NCBI GenBank assembly: GCA_018303945.1 | Contig: JAGVXD010000006.1 | Span: 1 to 37,057 of the forward strand | From: Candidatus Pacearchaeota archaeon | GTDB taxonomy: Archaea > Nanobdellota > Nanobdellia > Pacearchaeales > GW2011-AR1 | Reading direction: 5' to 3' | Length of the DNA: 37,057 bases | Shown here: positions 15,864 to 25,116 of the stretch, piece after piece | How positions within the stretch are numbered: position 1 is the first letter of the stretch | Layout: each line of letters starts with the position of its first letter | The notes under the pieces: model-generated | Database searches by the model: none | What the model saw: only the letters and a program-made list of their open reading frames with translations | What the model was told of the DNA's origin: nothing | Program-made: the position numbers and the translations under genes

Positions 15864-17537
15864 CTACATTCTCTCAATTACTGATATGTTGAGAAGAGAA
15901 AGTGCGTTTTTTAGGACTTGTGAAAAAGAGTCTACAAGAGAAAGGCGGAAATGCTCGTTTTCTGCTCCAATGACTTTTTCCTTGTGATAAAATTCATTGA
16001 ATAGTTGGGCTAGCTGGAATGAATAATTAGCTATGAGATTAGGAGAATATTGCATATAGGAGTTTTCAACTACTGATGGAAATTGGCTTAGGGCAAAGAC
16101 AATTCTCTTTTCTAGGTCGCTTAAGTCGGAAAATTCAATCTTTGAAGAGGGCTTGTATTTTGCCTTTCTCAATATATTTCTTGCACGGGCGAAAGTATAT
16201 AGTAGATATGGGCCTGTGTCGCCCTCGAAAGAAAGAAATCTTTCTATGTCAAATATTATATCATTCATTCTGTAATTCTTTAAGTCTCCATATAATATTG
16301 CTGAAAGTGCAATAGATTTTGCGCGGCTTTCAATTTCTTTTTTGCTTAGGTCTTGATACCTATTCTCTATCTCTCTTCTGGCAAGCTCTATCGTTTCATC
16401 AAGAATTTCAGACATAGATATAGTTTTTCCTTTTCTTGTTGCAAATTTCTTTCCATCTCGGTCTAAGTAAAGCCCGTGTGCTACATGAACGCAATTGTTC
16501 GCCCACTTGAAACCTGCCAGCTCCAGAACCTTAAAGAACTGCTTGAAATGCAAAGACTGCTCTGATCCAACTTCGTAAATCATTTTGTCAAATTTATAGG
16601 AGTTATACCTATCTATTGCGGCAGTTATATCTCTAGTTGCATAGAGAGTAGCACCGTCGCTCTTTCTTATAAGGCAGACTCCAATGCCATATAAATTTAA
16701 ATCTACAACTTCTGCCCCCTTGTCTTTTTTTATCAGTTTTTTACTTTTAAGCAGATTTATAGTTGCATCCATTTTTTTATTGTAAAGAGATTCTCCTGAA
16801 AGCACATCAAATTTTATATTCAAAAGAGAGTAAATCTTGTTAAATTCCTTAAGGCTAAGGTCTCTAAATTTCTTCCAGAACTTGAGTGCATCCTTGTCTC
16901 CCGCCTCCAATTTTCTGAACCAATCCCTTGCCTCCTGTTCCATTGATTCGTCTACGTTTGCTTTAACATATATATCCTGCAAGTGTTTTATAGGGTTCTT
17001 CTTTAGTTCTTGCTCTTTGCCCCATTTCTTATATCCTGCGATAAGCATTCCAAATTGCGTCCCCCAATCTCCCAGATAATTTATCTTAATTGTTTTATAA
17101 CCTAGAGATTTGGCCAGATTGGAAATTGCATTGCCGATGATAGTTGACCTTAAATGCCCTATTCCGAAGGGCTTTGCTATGTTTGGAGCGGATAAGTCTA
17201 TTACTATGGTTTTTCCCTTGCCTAAAGTAGAAGAGCCGTATTTACTTCTTTCCTTGAGAATTTTCTGAATAACTGAAGAGGCAAGATGCTTTCGGTCCAG
17301 AAAGAAGTTAAGATATGGTCCTACAGCCTGAATATTCTCAAAGTCTGGAGAGGAGATGTCTGAAGAAATCTCTTTTGCAATCTCAACAGGATTTTTCTTA
17401 AGAAGAATTGATAAGGAAAAACATGGGAAAGCATAATCTCCTAAAGAAGAATCCTTAGGAATCTCAATTAAAGATAAAATCTGCTCTTTAGGCAAGCCCG
17501 TCTTTTTATGCATTAAGTCTGCTATCTTTTCTTTCAT
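15864..17537 (-). CDS. argS: Arginyl-tRNA synthetase
   Basis: 557 residues, a class I aminoacyl-tRNA synthetase charging tRNA-Arg. The N-terminal Arg-specific tRNA-recognition domain covers residues ~1-90. The HIGH-type motif is GIGHLRST (~127) preceded by LSAPNIAKPF, the usual ArgS context. NYLGDWGTQFGMLI follows. The KMSKS region is the RKGKTIS form (~367), as in many ArgS. The C-terminal DALR anticodon-binding domain starts near YLLYTFARARNIL. Length is normal. It starts 29 nt after the zinc-ribbon gene on the same strand, with an A/T element (aatttattaat) spanning that gap, so an own promoter and read-through are both possible. Confidence 0.95.
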   Translation of the reverse strand: MKEKIADLMHKKTGLPKEQILSLIEIPKDSSLGDYAFPCFSLSILLKKNPVEIAKEISSDISSPDFENIQAVGPYLNFFLDRKHLASSVIQKILKERSKYGSSTLGKGKTIVIDLSAPNIAKPFGIGHLRSTIIGNAISNLAKSLGYKTIKINYLGDWGTQFGMLIAGYKKWGKEQELKKNPIKHLQDIYVKANVDESMEQEARDWFRKLEAGDKDALKFWKKFRDLSLKEFNKIYSLLNIKFDVLSGESLYNKKMDATINLLKSKKLIKKDKGAEVVDLNLYGIGVCLIRKSDGATLYATRDITAAIDRYNSYKFDKMIYEVGSEQSLHFKQFFKVLELAGFKWANNCVHVAHGLYLDRDGKKFATRKGKTISMSEILDETIELARREIENRYQDLSKKEIESRAKSIALSAILYGDLKNYRMNDIIFDIERFLSFEGDTGPYLLYTFARARNILRKAKYKPSSKIEFSDLSDLEKRIVFALSQFPSVVENSYMQYSPNLIANYSFQLAQLFNEFYHKEKVIGAENEHFRLSLVDSFSQVLKNALSLLNISVIERM

Positions 17538-17566
17538 GAAGATTCTGTGTAAAGGAGATTAATAAA

Positions 17567-17851
17567 TTATTCCTTCAGCTGGTGGCCACATTCAATACAG
17601 AACTTATCATTTTCATTAATGGGCTTCTTGCATCCGGGGCAATTTGTCATGGGAACTGCCATCTTACCTCCACATTGGGGACAGAACTTCTGGTCTTCGT
17701 CCCCGCCTCTGCCGCATTTGGTGCATTTAGGCTTGGGCTTTTTACGTTCTATTACTGCCTTGTATCCTGCCTTGCCTGAAACAACCTTTGAAAATGCATC
17801 CTGAATAGATGACGGGTCTTCATATCTTCGTAAATCTATATTGCTTCCCAT
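17567..17851 (-). CDS. Double zinc-ribbon protein
   Basis: 94 residues. After a ~40-residue N-terminal segment (MGSNIDLRRYEDPSSIQDAF) come four CxxC knuckles: CTKC, CPQC, CPGC and CIEC, making two consecutive zinc ribbons. Such double ribbons serve as nucleic-acid or protein interaction modules; the target is unknown. A TATA-like element (tttttaaatgg on this strand, ~17886-17896) lies upstream. It is adjacent to argS on the same strand and downstream of tRNA-Thr. No catalytic motif is visible. Confidence 0.75.
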   Translation of the reverse strand: MGSNIDLRRYEDPSSIQDAFSKVVSGKAGYKAVIERKKPKPKCTKCGRGGDEDQKFCPQCGGKMAVPMTNCPGCKKPINENDKFCIECGHQLKE

Positions 17852-17938
17852 GTTCTTTTTTATTATTGGTGAAAGAAAAGAGCCATTTAAAAATTTATTT
17901 ATGGTGTGGTTTACAATTTTTATTTAAGATGTTAATAA

Positions 17939-18010
17939 GCCTCTAGGGGGAATTGAACCCCCGGCCTACTGATTACGAATCAGTCGCTCTACCGACTGAG
18001 CTATAGAGGC
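17939..18010 (-). tRNA. tRNA-Thr (anticodon CGT)
   Basis: 72 nt on the minus strand: acceptor stem GCCTCTA/TAGAGGC, D-arm GCTCAGTCGGTAGAGC, anticodon arm ACTGA-TTCGTAA-TCAGT with anticodon CGT (reads ACG, Thr), short variable loop, and T-arm GGGGG-TTCAATT-CCCCC. There is no intron and no encoded CCA, so the 3' end depends on the cca product in this window. A TATA-like box is at 18034..18042. Confidence 0.97.
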
Positions 18011-18463
18011 GTAATGATAGAAAAAATAGAGAAGTTATAAATCTTGACATATTAATCTTGTGTGTATCTGTATCTCCAAACTTTAATATCGTTATTGCAA
18101 TAACTAATTATGGGTTTTATTTGCTAGTGAGAAACATCTTTGCAATCCTATTATTTTTTATTTCTTCTCTAAAAGATTAAGATTGGAAATACATGCACAA
18201 TAATTTTAAGAGAGAAATATTGTTGAATGTGTTTTATCATCTCTGAAAAAAGCAGAAATAAAATAAGACCTATTTGGAGCAATTAAAACTTAGAAGCAAC
18301 CAGACCATAGTGAAAAAACGCGAGATGGGACGGCATATTTTGTTTTATAACTTCAAAGAGAATATATCTTTTTTATTTTAATCTTAAAATTTTACTGACT
18401 TTAGACAAATCTGAAAAAACGAAGAATTTATAAAGGACTCCTACCAAGTAATAAAGTAAAAAG
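18011..18463. other. Intergenic region with two divergent promoters
   Basis: 453 bases without an ORF. It contains a TATA-like box for tRNA-Thr at 18034..18042 (minus strand) and one for the S-layer-like gene at 18425..18435 (aatttataaag, about 34 nt before the ATG at 18464). The middle (18060-18400) is A/T-rich; I see no RNA gene or strong hairpin there. Confidence 0.55.
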
Positions 18464-21400
18464 ATGGTGGGTAAATATTCGCGTTTGTCCTTGCTTGCAG
18501 CGTTTTCTATAGTTTTTATTCTGGCTATTGCAGGATTTGCTTCTGCAATGAATGCAAACTTTACTATAAATAATCCATCTAGTTTTTACAACTTTGGACA
18601 AAATGACACTTTTAATTTTTCTATTGGAGCAATGACTGAAAATATTACTCATGTTGTAATATTGTTTACTTCTACCGATGCCGACCCGGATATATTTGTT
18701 GTGGATGGTAATGGAACGACAGCAAGCAACATAACATTTAGGAATGCAAGCAGTGATGCTGGGGCGTCTACGACTATTAATTTGACGTTTGAAAACACAA
18801 CTGCTGCAGGAATTATTCCAAATGGGACGACAAGAAACTTTTGGATTACTGTCAGGTCAAGGTCTAACTCGCAATCTGCAATGGCATTTACTATAAATAC
18901 AACTGGAATAACTGGAGCTACCAATTTAAGCGTTACTTCTTCTCTGCAATTCTATCCTGCTTTTGCATTTACAGGATATGTAAGAAATGAAACTGGATGT
19001 TCAACCTGCTGGCAAAACGGCACAAATGTTACAATTTATGGCATAACTCGTGACCCTACTGGAGGTCCTTCCACTTCTGCGGCATTGTCCTCCACAATGA
19101 CTAATTTATCGGGATACTTTAGACTTGCAAACGTAAACGCTTCCCCTAACTTCCAAGGATACCAGCTTAAGACAATTTTCTATAATGTTAGTGGGCTTGC
19201 AACTAAAACTGGAATGCCCTTGCCTGAATTTCCTTCTTTCATGTATTATAATAGCCGAGGCGGCGGAGAAGGAGGAGAAGAGATGTTTGATATGACTCTT
19301 AATGGTGGAACATTCTATCTTCAACCGGGGTTCACAATCAATCTGACTGCGACTAACGGCACCTCTAACGTCTCATTTGGATATGAAGTTATAGATAATG
19401 CTCTTGGTTTCCCTGTTGAAAGCCAGTTCCAGAAGAAAACTTACAATGAAGTTATTGTCCTACCTGCTAATAGAGCATATACTATCTCATTCTTTAGGAT
19501 GTTTTCCTTCCCGGGAAGTTCATTTGGATACTTAATGGACCCTACTGCGTGTGATATGAATAATCTAAGCAGAAGAGACAATATGAATGACAGCACATGT
19601 CCTGCACCACCTAAAGCATACAACATTAACAAGTCAACTGCTGTTGGGGGGGCAGTAATACAAACAAACCAAAGTCTGGTAATGAGAAAAACAACAATTC
19701 ACGGATGCATAAATGTCCAAGCAGGAGCTAATAACAGCGACATTAATATTACGAGTATTTCAATAAAAATGTTGCCTTGGACCACGGATACTGGAAGCTT
19801 TGTCCCTCCAAGAAGTGGAGATGATGGTTCAATAAATCTTACGAGAGACATTAATATTACATATCCTGGATGTTTTGCATATTATAACTTTTCACTCTTG
19901 AATCAAACTGGATATATGCTAGAATTTTATGCAGGAAATGCCTCGCTGGGCAATGCTTCTGCCAATCCTGCAGCAGCAAACAATCTTGCTGCTTTCCAAA
20001 ACCTAACAACTAATGATAATCTTGAGGTTAATGTAACTCTATACAAACTTGCAGGAAACTTTTATAACACAAACACCAGCGGAGTATCTGTAAACACTTC
20101 TTTAATGAAGGTAAATATAATCAACTCTACCGGAGGACTTGTAACAACTAATGTTAATGTAAACCTCAAGGTCAGAAATAGGGCAGCTGGAATAGGGACT
20201 GTTTATTATATTGTTGATTCGCAGAGTATTTCAAATGGGACATTCTATGTGCCAGTATTAAACAATTCCAATTATGCTAAAGTTATGGTATTTTCACAGA
20301 ACGGTCCTCCTAGAGAGACTTCAATGAACTTAAGTGCTTCAGAAATAAATATAACTGTACGCTCAATGGGTATGGAGAAAGGATTTAGAAAATTCCAAGA
20401 TAATGGAACACTTGACACTGTAAATACTACGAGTACGCCTATTCAAATGAGATTCTTGCAGACTACTCCAGAGTGTAGTATTCCGGATGCACCATCATCT
20501 TGTGAAATTACAAATATGAGTGCCGGAAACTTCAATCCCTTAAAGGCATTGCTGGCAGGAAAAGTAAACATGGAAATAAAAATTACTTCCACGAATGTTT
20601 CATTGATATTTCATGATTATGATATGATGTCTGCTAAACAACCACCTATGGAATCTATCCTGGAAGAGAATGCTTCGGCAAGAACAAATGAGGCAGGCAC
20701 ATCTGTTCAAGAAACTTGGAACTTTGGAAGCTTTGCTCCGGCTGACTCTTATACGAACGTAACAATAATTATTCCTTATTCGGACAGCTCTAGCGCATCT
20801 ACTTACTTAAATGACAGCGCGGCAGCCAATCTTTCCATTCCATTATTATATGATGAAAATTCCAACTTATTATATAATTCAAGTCGTGGAGATGTTCCGG
20901 CTAACCTAACTGAAGATTTCTTAGAATATAATAATTCATTCTACAGGGCACTTATTAATTCAACTAATGGAATAAATGTAAGCAAGGAAGATATAAGCAG
21001 TGTTGCATTCATGAATACTTCTGCTAACTATTTGGCATTGAAAGTTCCTCACTTCTCGACTATAGGTGCTGTTGTTTCAGGCTCTGCACTTGCCACTACT
21101 TCAAGTTCTACAACGAGCACGAGCACAAGCAGTGGAAGTGGAAGTGGAAGTGGAACAACATCATCATATTGGCAAAATACTTTTGCTAAAGATGATAAAG
21201 AACTAAGTGTACTTGCTTCTATAAACCAGTTGTTGCGTATTCGTGAGCGTGTAAGCATTAAAGTAAATAGTGAAACACACCATGTTGGAGTTGTAGAATT
21301 AAGTTCCACCAGCGCAACAGTAAATATTTCATCTATCCCTCAACAAGCAGTATTAAAGACTGGAGAATCTGCCAAGTTTGACCTTACAAATGATAATTAC

Positions 21401-21730
21401 TATGATGTTCTTATAACGCTTAATTCAATTGTAAGTAGCTATGGGACGAAAGCCAACTTAACAATTGCTTCTATTCGTGAAATGAAGCCTTCAGCCAATG
21501 CCGGAACAACTGATAGTGTGGAAGATCCTTCTGAAGATGCAACAAATTCAATTTCACAACCACAAGGGCTTATCGTTGATAAGAAAATGCCTACCACGGT
21601 ATGGATAATTGTCATAATAATTGTGCTTGTTGCATTGGCGGTGGTTTACTATTTTGTATGGGGAAAAGATAAAGATATAAGGTCTCGAGTAAAAATAGGT
21701 CAGCACAGCAAAGATATAAAAGTGCATTAA
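18464..21730 (+). CDS. S-layer-like, heavily sequon-bearing surface protein with C-terminal membrane anchor
   Basis: 1088 residues. A signal peptide occupies residues ~1-28 (LSLLAAFSIVFILAIAGFASA). The mature region is dominated by Asn/Ser/Thr and contains many N-X-S/T sequons, as in glycosylated archaeal S-layer and adhesin proteins. A Ser/Thr/Gly linker (~877-900, STSTSSGSGSGSG) is followed by a ~150-residue membrane-proximal domain and a single transmembrane helix at ~1045-1066 (VWIIVIIIVLVALAVVYYFVW) with a short basic tail. The order of large ectodomain, linker and C-terminal anchor fits a major cell-envelope protein. It is followed after 3 nt by a small membrane protein. No enzymatic motif is seen. 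Confidence 0.8.
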   Translation: MVGKYSRLSLLAAFSIVFILAIAGFASAMNANFTINNPSSFYNFGQNDTFNFSIGAMTENITHVVILFTSTDADPDIFVVDGNGTTASNITFRNASSDAGASTTINLTFENTTAAGIIPNGTTRNFWITVRSRSNSQSAMAFTINTTGITGATNLSVTSSLQFYPAFAFTGYVRNETGCSTCWQNGTNVTIYGITRDPTGGPSTSAALSSTMTNLSGYFRLANVNASPNFQGYQLKTIFYNVSGLATKTGMPLPEFPSFMYYNSRGGGEGGEEMFDMTLNGGTFYLQPGFTINLTATNGTSNVSFGYEVIDNALGFPVESQFQKKTYNEVIVLPANRAYTISFFRMFSFPGSSFGYLMDPTACDMNNLSRRDNMNDSTCPAPPKAYNINKSTAVGGAVIQTNQSLVMRKTTIHGCINVQAGANNSDINITSISIKMLPWTTDTGSFVPPRSGDDGSINLTRDINITYPGCFAYYNFSLLNQTGYMLEFYAGNASLGNASANPAAANNLAAFQNLTTNDNLEVNVTLYKLAGNFYNTNTSGVSVNTSLMKVNIINSTGGLVTTNVNVNLKVRNRAAGIGTVYYIVDSQSISNGTFYVPVLNNSNYAKVMVFSQNGPPRETSMNLSASEINITVRSMGMEKGFRKFQDNGTLDTVNTTSTPIQMRFLQTTPECSIPDAPSSCEITNMSAGNFNPLKALLAGKVNMEIKITSTNVSLIFHDYDMMSAKQPPMESILEENASARTNEAGTSVQETWNFGSFAPADSYTNVTIIIPYSDSSSASTYLNDSAAANLSIPLLYDENSNLLYNSSRGDVPANLTEDFLEYNNSFYRALINSTNGINVSKEDISSVAFMNTSANYLALKVPHFSTIGAVVSGSALATTSSSTTSTSTSSGSGSGSGTTSSYWQNTFAKDDKELSVLASINQLLRIRERVSIKVNSETHHVGVVELSSTSATVNISSIPQQAVLKTGESAKFDLTNDNYYDVLITLNSIVSSYGTKANLTIASIREMKPSANAGTTDSVEDPSEDATNSISQPQGLIVDKKMPTTVWIIVIIIVLVALAVVYYFVWGKDKDIRSRVKIGQHSKDIKVH

Positions 21731-21733
21731 AAG

Positions 21734-21940
21734 ATGAAGTCTGGAAATAGAAGGTCATTTCGCTCCGTATTTGACAGCATACCTCCCTTTCTCACAATAT
21801 TCCTTGCGGCGCTTATTATTTTAATAGTTGGAGTAAGCATAGCACAGTTATTTATTCTTGCATTGATTGGAGGGTTTATTGTTTTTGTCTTTGTAGTTTT
21901 AGGTGCAGTTTGGCTATGGTTTAAGCAGGCAGAGCATTGA
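21734..21940 (+). CDS. 68-aa membrane protein
   Basis: It starts 3 nt after the S-layer-like stop and so is surely in the same transcript. A basic N-terminus (MKSGNRRSFRSVFDSIPPF) is followed by two closely spaced hydrophobic helices (LTIFLAALIILIVGVSIAQ and ILALIGGFIVFVFVVLGAVWLW). Proteins of this size have no family that I recognise. It might assist or anchor the surface protein (inference only). Confidence 0.6.
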   Translation: MKSGNRRSFRSVFDSIPPFLTIFLAALIILIVGVSIAQLFILALIGGFIVFVFVVLGAVWLWFKQAEH

Positions 21941-21981
21941 AGAGAGCAAAAACCTTTAAATCCTGCACTTCTGTGTATTTG

Positions 21982-23814
21982 ATGCAAAAAGAGATACTTA
22001 AAATTATAAAAGAGAATGGACTTACTCCTTTCAATAAAAATAAAAATTCCAATCGTGGCAAGCTGAGGGATATTTTTAAGCCTCAAATTGTAAACTATCA
22101 TAGTGAGCTAGGGGGTATTGCACCCAGTTTGAGCAATAAAAAGACGATAAGAGCTAAAAAAGAAAACTCTTTCAAAACTGCGGAAGCCAGACTGGTTTAC
22201 AACAAAGTAGTGAATGAGATTAATTCTTATTTTATATTTCCAGACACTTCAAAAATTATTAATCTTCTTGGTACGTGCACTGAATGGGAAGAAATAAGAA
22301 AAAGACAGAAATTCTTCTCTGATAACTCTAAGTTAGATATGAGCTATATTCTTGAAAGAATAAGTATTCCAAAGCCTATCTGGAAACCTTCGTATAGTGT
22401 TGTAGTTGTGACTGAAAATGAGCAGACATTTGTCAGTTTGAAATCTCTTTCGTGTCCGGTATTATTTATAACGGGTGAGGACGATGTCAGAGATTTACAG
22501 AATTATGAGCTTATACAAATGATTGATTGTGATAAGTTTGAAGGCATTATTGAGAGTTTACCGCAAGCAATAAAAATAGCGGGCCTGGAGAGCGTATTTC
22601 CTGAAAGATATCTTATGATTCTGTCTGGATGGAAAGAGAACTTGGCTCTTCTAAAAAGTTCAAATCTTCCTGAAGAAATAAAAGAATCTGTTAATGAGCT
22701 GAACGAACTCACAAGAATATTAGAGAGTGAAAATGGAGATGTTGTATCCTTAGAAAAAGCGCAGGAGGAACTGGAAAGAATAAATGGGGAAGTATTTAAG
22801 CAATTAGAGAATATAACTTTGAAAGGGGAATCTTTGAAAACCATTTTTAATAAGGGGGGCCTTCCTAAAGAGGTTAATGATATAATTAAAGAATGTGTTG
22901 GCAAATCAATCCTTCCTGAAGAAGTTTTTGTATATTCTATCCCTCTTGGACTTGATGAAAACGAACTTCGTAAGTTAATATTCTTTAAGGAGTCAAGAAA
23001 GAACAGTGAAGCCTCAATTAAGATTCAAAAAGCCAGCCATATTCTTAGAGAAATACCTGAAAAATTGCAAAATCTGGCTGATAATCTAATACTTTCTGAT
23101 TTTATTAATGGAATATCCTCTTTCATGAAGAGACAAGAAATATTTCCTAAAGAATCGGAAGATATATGGATAAATAACTCCAGTAATTTATTTTTATCTC
23201 CGGCACAGCCAATATCTTTTCATCTGAATAAAGAAAATAGATGCTCTATATTGACTGGGGCCAATAGCGGAGGCAAGACGACCTTGCTAGAGCACATTAT
23301 CCAGATAATCTCCGTCTCATTGCTTGGCTTGCCCTGTAAGGGAGAAGTTTCTCTCCCGGTCTTCTCAAGCATATATTATTTTGCAAAAAACCGAGGCTCT
23401 GCCACTCGAGGAGCTTTTGAAACTCTTCTTACTCAATTTTCAAGCATATCCGGAGACAAGAAAACATTGATTCTTGCTGATGAGATAGAATCAGTTACGG
23501 AACCTGGAGTGGCGGGTAAGATAATATCTCTTACTGCTTCCTATTTCATAAAGAAAGAATGTTTTTTAGTTATAGCGACGCATTTAGGTCATGAAATAAA
23601 AGAAAATCTTCCTGTGTCTGCGCGCATTGATGGAATAGAAGCAAGAGGATTAGATGAAGACTATAATCTTATTGTTGATCATAGCCCCGTTCTTGGAAAA
23701 TTAGCTAACTCCACGCCGGAGCTGATTATTGAAAAGTTAGCAAAGATTCAGCCTGAAGAATATCTAGTTCATCTCTCAAAGTCGCTGGAAGAAATGAGAA
23801 ATTGTTTAATTTAA
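21982..23814 (+). CDS. MutS2-like ATPase (MutS family, no Smr domain)
   Basis: 610 residues from the preferred ATG at 21982; the track's TTG at 21937 would overlap the previous gene, and a tttaaat element ~25 nt upstream supports the later start. The C-terminal half is a MutS-type ABC ATPase: Walker A TGANSGGKTTLLEH (~425), TRGAFETLL, Walker B TLILADEIESVTEPG, and the His switch IATHLGHEI. The middle region has long helices like MutS core/lever domains. There is no mismatch-recognition domain I and no C-terminal Smr endonuclease, so it resembles the archaeal MutS2-like/MutS5 group rather than mismatch-repair MutS. Roles in recombination control or ribosome rescue are known for bacterial MutS2; the archaeal role is unsettled. 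Confidence 0.85.
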   Translation: MQKEILKIIKENGLTPFNKNKNSNRGKLRDIFKPQIVNYHSELGGIAPSLSNKKTIRAKKENSFKTAEARLVYNKVVNEINSYFIFPDTSKIINLLGTCTEWEEIRKRQKFFSDNSKLDMSYILERISIPKPIWKPSYSVVVVTENEQTFVSLKSLSCPVLFITGEDDVRDLQNYELIQMIDCDKFEGIIESLPQAIKIAGLESVFPERYLMILSGWKENLALLKSSNLPEEIKESVNELNELTRILESENGDVVSLEKAQEELERINGEVFKQLENITLKGESLKTIFNKGGLPKEVNDIIKECVGKSILPEEVFVYSIPLGLDENELRKLIFFKESRKNSEASIKIQKASHILREIPEKLQNLADNLILSDFINGISSFMKRQEIFPKESEDIWINNSSNLFLSPAQPISFHLNKENRCSILTGANSGGKTTLLEHIIQIISVSLLGLPCKGEVSLPVFSSIYYFAKNRGSATRGAFETLLTQFSSISGDKKTLILADEIESVTEPGVAGKIISLTASYFIKKECFLVIATHLGHEIKENLPVSARIDGIEARGLDEDYNLIVDHSPVLGKLANSTPELIIEKLAKIQPEEYLVHLSKSLEEMRNCLI

Positions 23815-23854
23815 GACAAATCCTACTTATATCAATCAATAATTATTCTTACAT

Positions 23855-24457
23855 ATGAGAGCTAATACATTCTTGGTAGTCATGCTCGCAAGCTGTATTC
23901 TTTTACTGTCAGGAATACGGGCAGATGCCTATGGAAGTTTATTTGTAGATAATGATATAATTGTAGGTGATAATGACAGCGAAGAAACTTCAATGGAAAC
24001 AGGCGTGGAAGTAGATTTTGATGCTGAAGCGACAAGCAACTTAAAGGAAGATGAATCAAATTCAGAGAGAATATACTTAATTGGTGGCTCTAATAAAACT
24101 AAGACTTTATTAATTGGAAATATAGAAGCAACCACTGAACTAGATATTGAGGTAGAGCCGTTTAATGGAAGCACTTCGGTAGTTGTTTCCTTAAATTCTA
24201 AGAAAGTTAAAGTGATTAATCCTGAAGAAGCTTATATTACGGGAAAAAGTGCTTTGAATGCTTCATGTGAAAGAGGATGTTCTATTGAATTAAAATTAGA
24301 AAACAAAAACGATTTATTATATGTATTTTACAATAATAAGGGGGTTGTATTGCTTAAATTTATGCCTTTAACTATAAGCGAAAAGGCAATTATTAATGCT
24401 GAAAGTGGGGTAGTTATAGATGTTAAAAAGCCCTGGTGGATGAGATTTTCTTCATAA
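23855..24457 (+). CDS. Secreted hypothetical protein
   Basis: 200 residues. A signal peptide (MRANTFLVVMLASCILLLSG..ADAYG) precedes an acidic, beta-rich domain; two Cys (CERGC) may form a disulfide. A TATA-like element (cttatatc, ~23826) lies close to the expected distance from the ATG. I do not recognise the family. Position after MutS2 and composition similar to the surface proteins suggest an extracytoplasmic function. Confidence 0.6.
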   Translation: MRANTFLVVMLASCILLLSGIRADAYGSLFVDNDIIVGDNDSEETSMETGVEVDFDAEATSNLKEDESNSERIYLIGGSNKTKTLLIGNIEATTELDIEVEPFNGSTSVVVSLNSKKVKVINPEEAYITGKSALNASCERGCSIELKLENKNDLLYVFYNNKGVVLLKFMPLTISEKAIINAESGVVIDVKKPWWMRFSS

Positions 24458-24746
24458 GCTGAAATGAGGTCTTAATACTGGTATTATTCTGATTTCTATG
24501 ATTCGGATAGGCCTTCTGCCGTTTTACGGACTTGTGTTGAAGGCCTTGAAGAATCAATTTCCTTAAGGAGCATTAAACCCAAAAGAGGAGGCTTAATCAA
24601 ACAAGAAGTAGGATCAAACGTCCCCTTGTGGGAAAAAGAGGTGATAATATATTTAGAAGAGGTAAGTATTTAAATCTTTCTATTAATGCGAACTTATTGG
24701 AAATTATGGCAAACTGTGACTAATTAAACGAACTTATGGGCTGAAT
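24458..24746. other. Non-coding stretch with a nested hairpin and two CGAACTT motifs
   Basis: 289 bases with no convincing ORF. It contains the structured element 24500..24555 and two copies of the CGAACTT motif (near 24689 and 24727). A TATA-like taagtatttaaat near 24663 could drive a short transcript reaching the second motif. Confidence 0.55.
24500..24555. ncRNA. Candidate structured RNA (nested three-part hairpin)
   Basis: Three co-linear complementary pairs form one extended hairpin: GATTC/GAATC (outer), AGGCCTTC/GAAGGCCT (8 bp, middle) and CCGT/ACGG (inner, apical). The middle stem is GC-rich in an AT-rich spacer. Which strand is transcribed is unknown. It could be a small RNA, an mRNA 3' structure or a degraded mobile hairpin. 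Confidence 0.4.
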
Positions 24747-25025
24747 CTATAAGTGGGGGTTATCCCGAAGAAGCTTTGAGGTTAGAAGAATAATGATTAA
24801 GCTGATTAATGTAATAAATCCTGAAGTCAGAATGCTCAATGCCGCACTACTTTGGATATGTGTAAGACGCTGGACGAAATCCTGTGCTGTATCAAAAACT
24901 GTCTGACGCCAAGTAAATGCGATAGTAAAACCTAGTGTTACAACTATAATTAGTCTTAGTTCTTTTTTAAATTCGCGACGAAAATTATCCCCCCATGCCA
25001 GAAATTCACCTAATTTACTATGCAT
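24747..25025 (-). CDS. Small two-helix membrane protein (DUF5654-like)
   Basis: 92 residues from the ATG at 25025. That start has a TATA-like box (tttttaaac on this strand, ~25047-25055) about 26 nt upstream, so the track's longer start at 25073 is rejected. A basic amphipathic segment (FRREFKKELRLIIVVTLGFTIAFTWRQTVFD) is followed by a second hydrophobic segment (TSGFITLISLIIILLTSKLL). This resembles a small archaeal membrane family annotated DUF5654; the match is from memory and moderate. Function is unknown. Confidence 0.6.
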   Translation of the reverse strand: MHSKLGEFLAWGDNFRREFKKELRLIIVVTLGFTIAFTWRQTVFDTAQDFVQRLTHIQSSAALSILTSGFITLISLIIILLTSKLLRDNPHL

Positions 25026-25116
25026 ATTTCTATATTGAAATACTTGTTTAAAAATATGATGTTTTCTCAACAAGGGACAAGAATTATAAAGTTAAGATAT
25101 ATTGAAATAACATAAG

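Noticed and set aside
21049-21309. 86-aa minus-strand ORF
   Set aside because: Shadow of the Ser/Thr/Gly linker of the S-layer-like protein.
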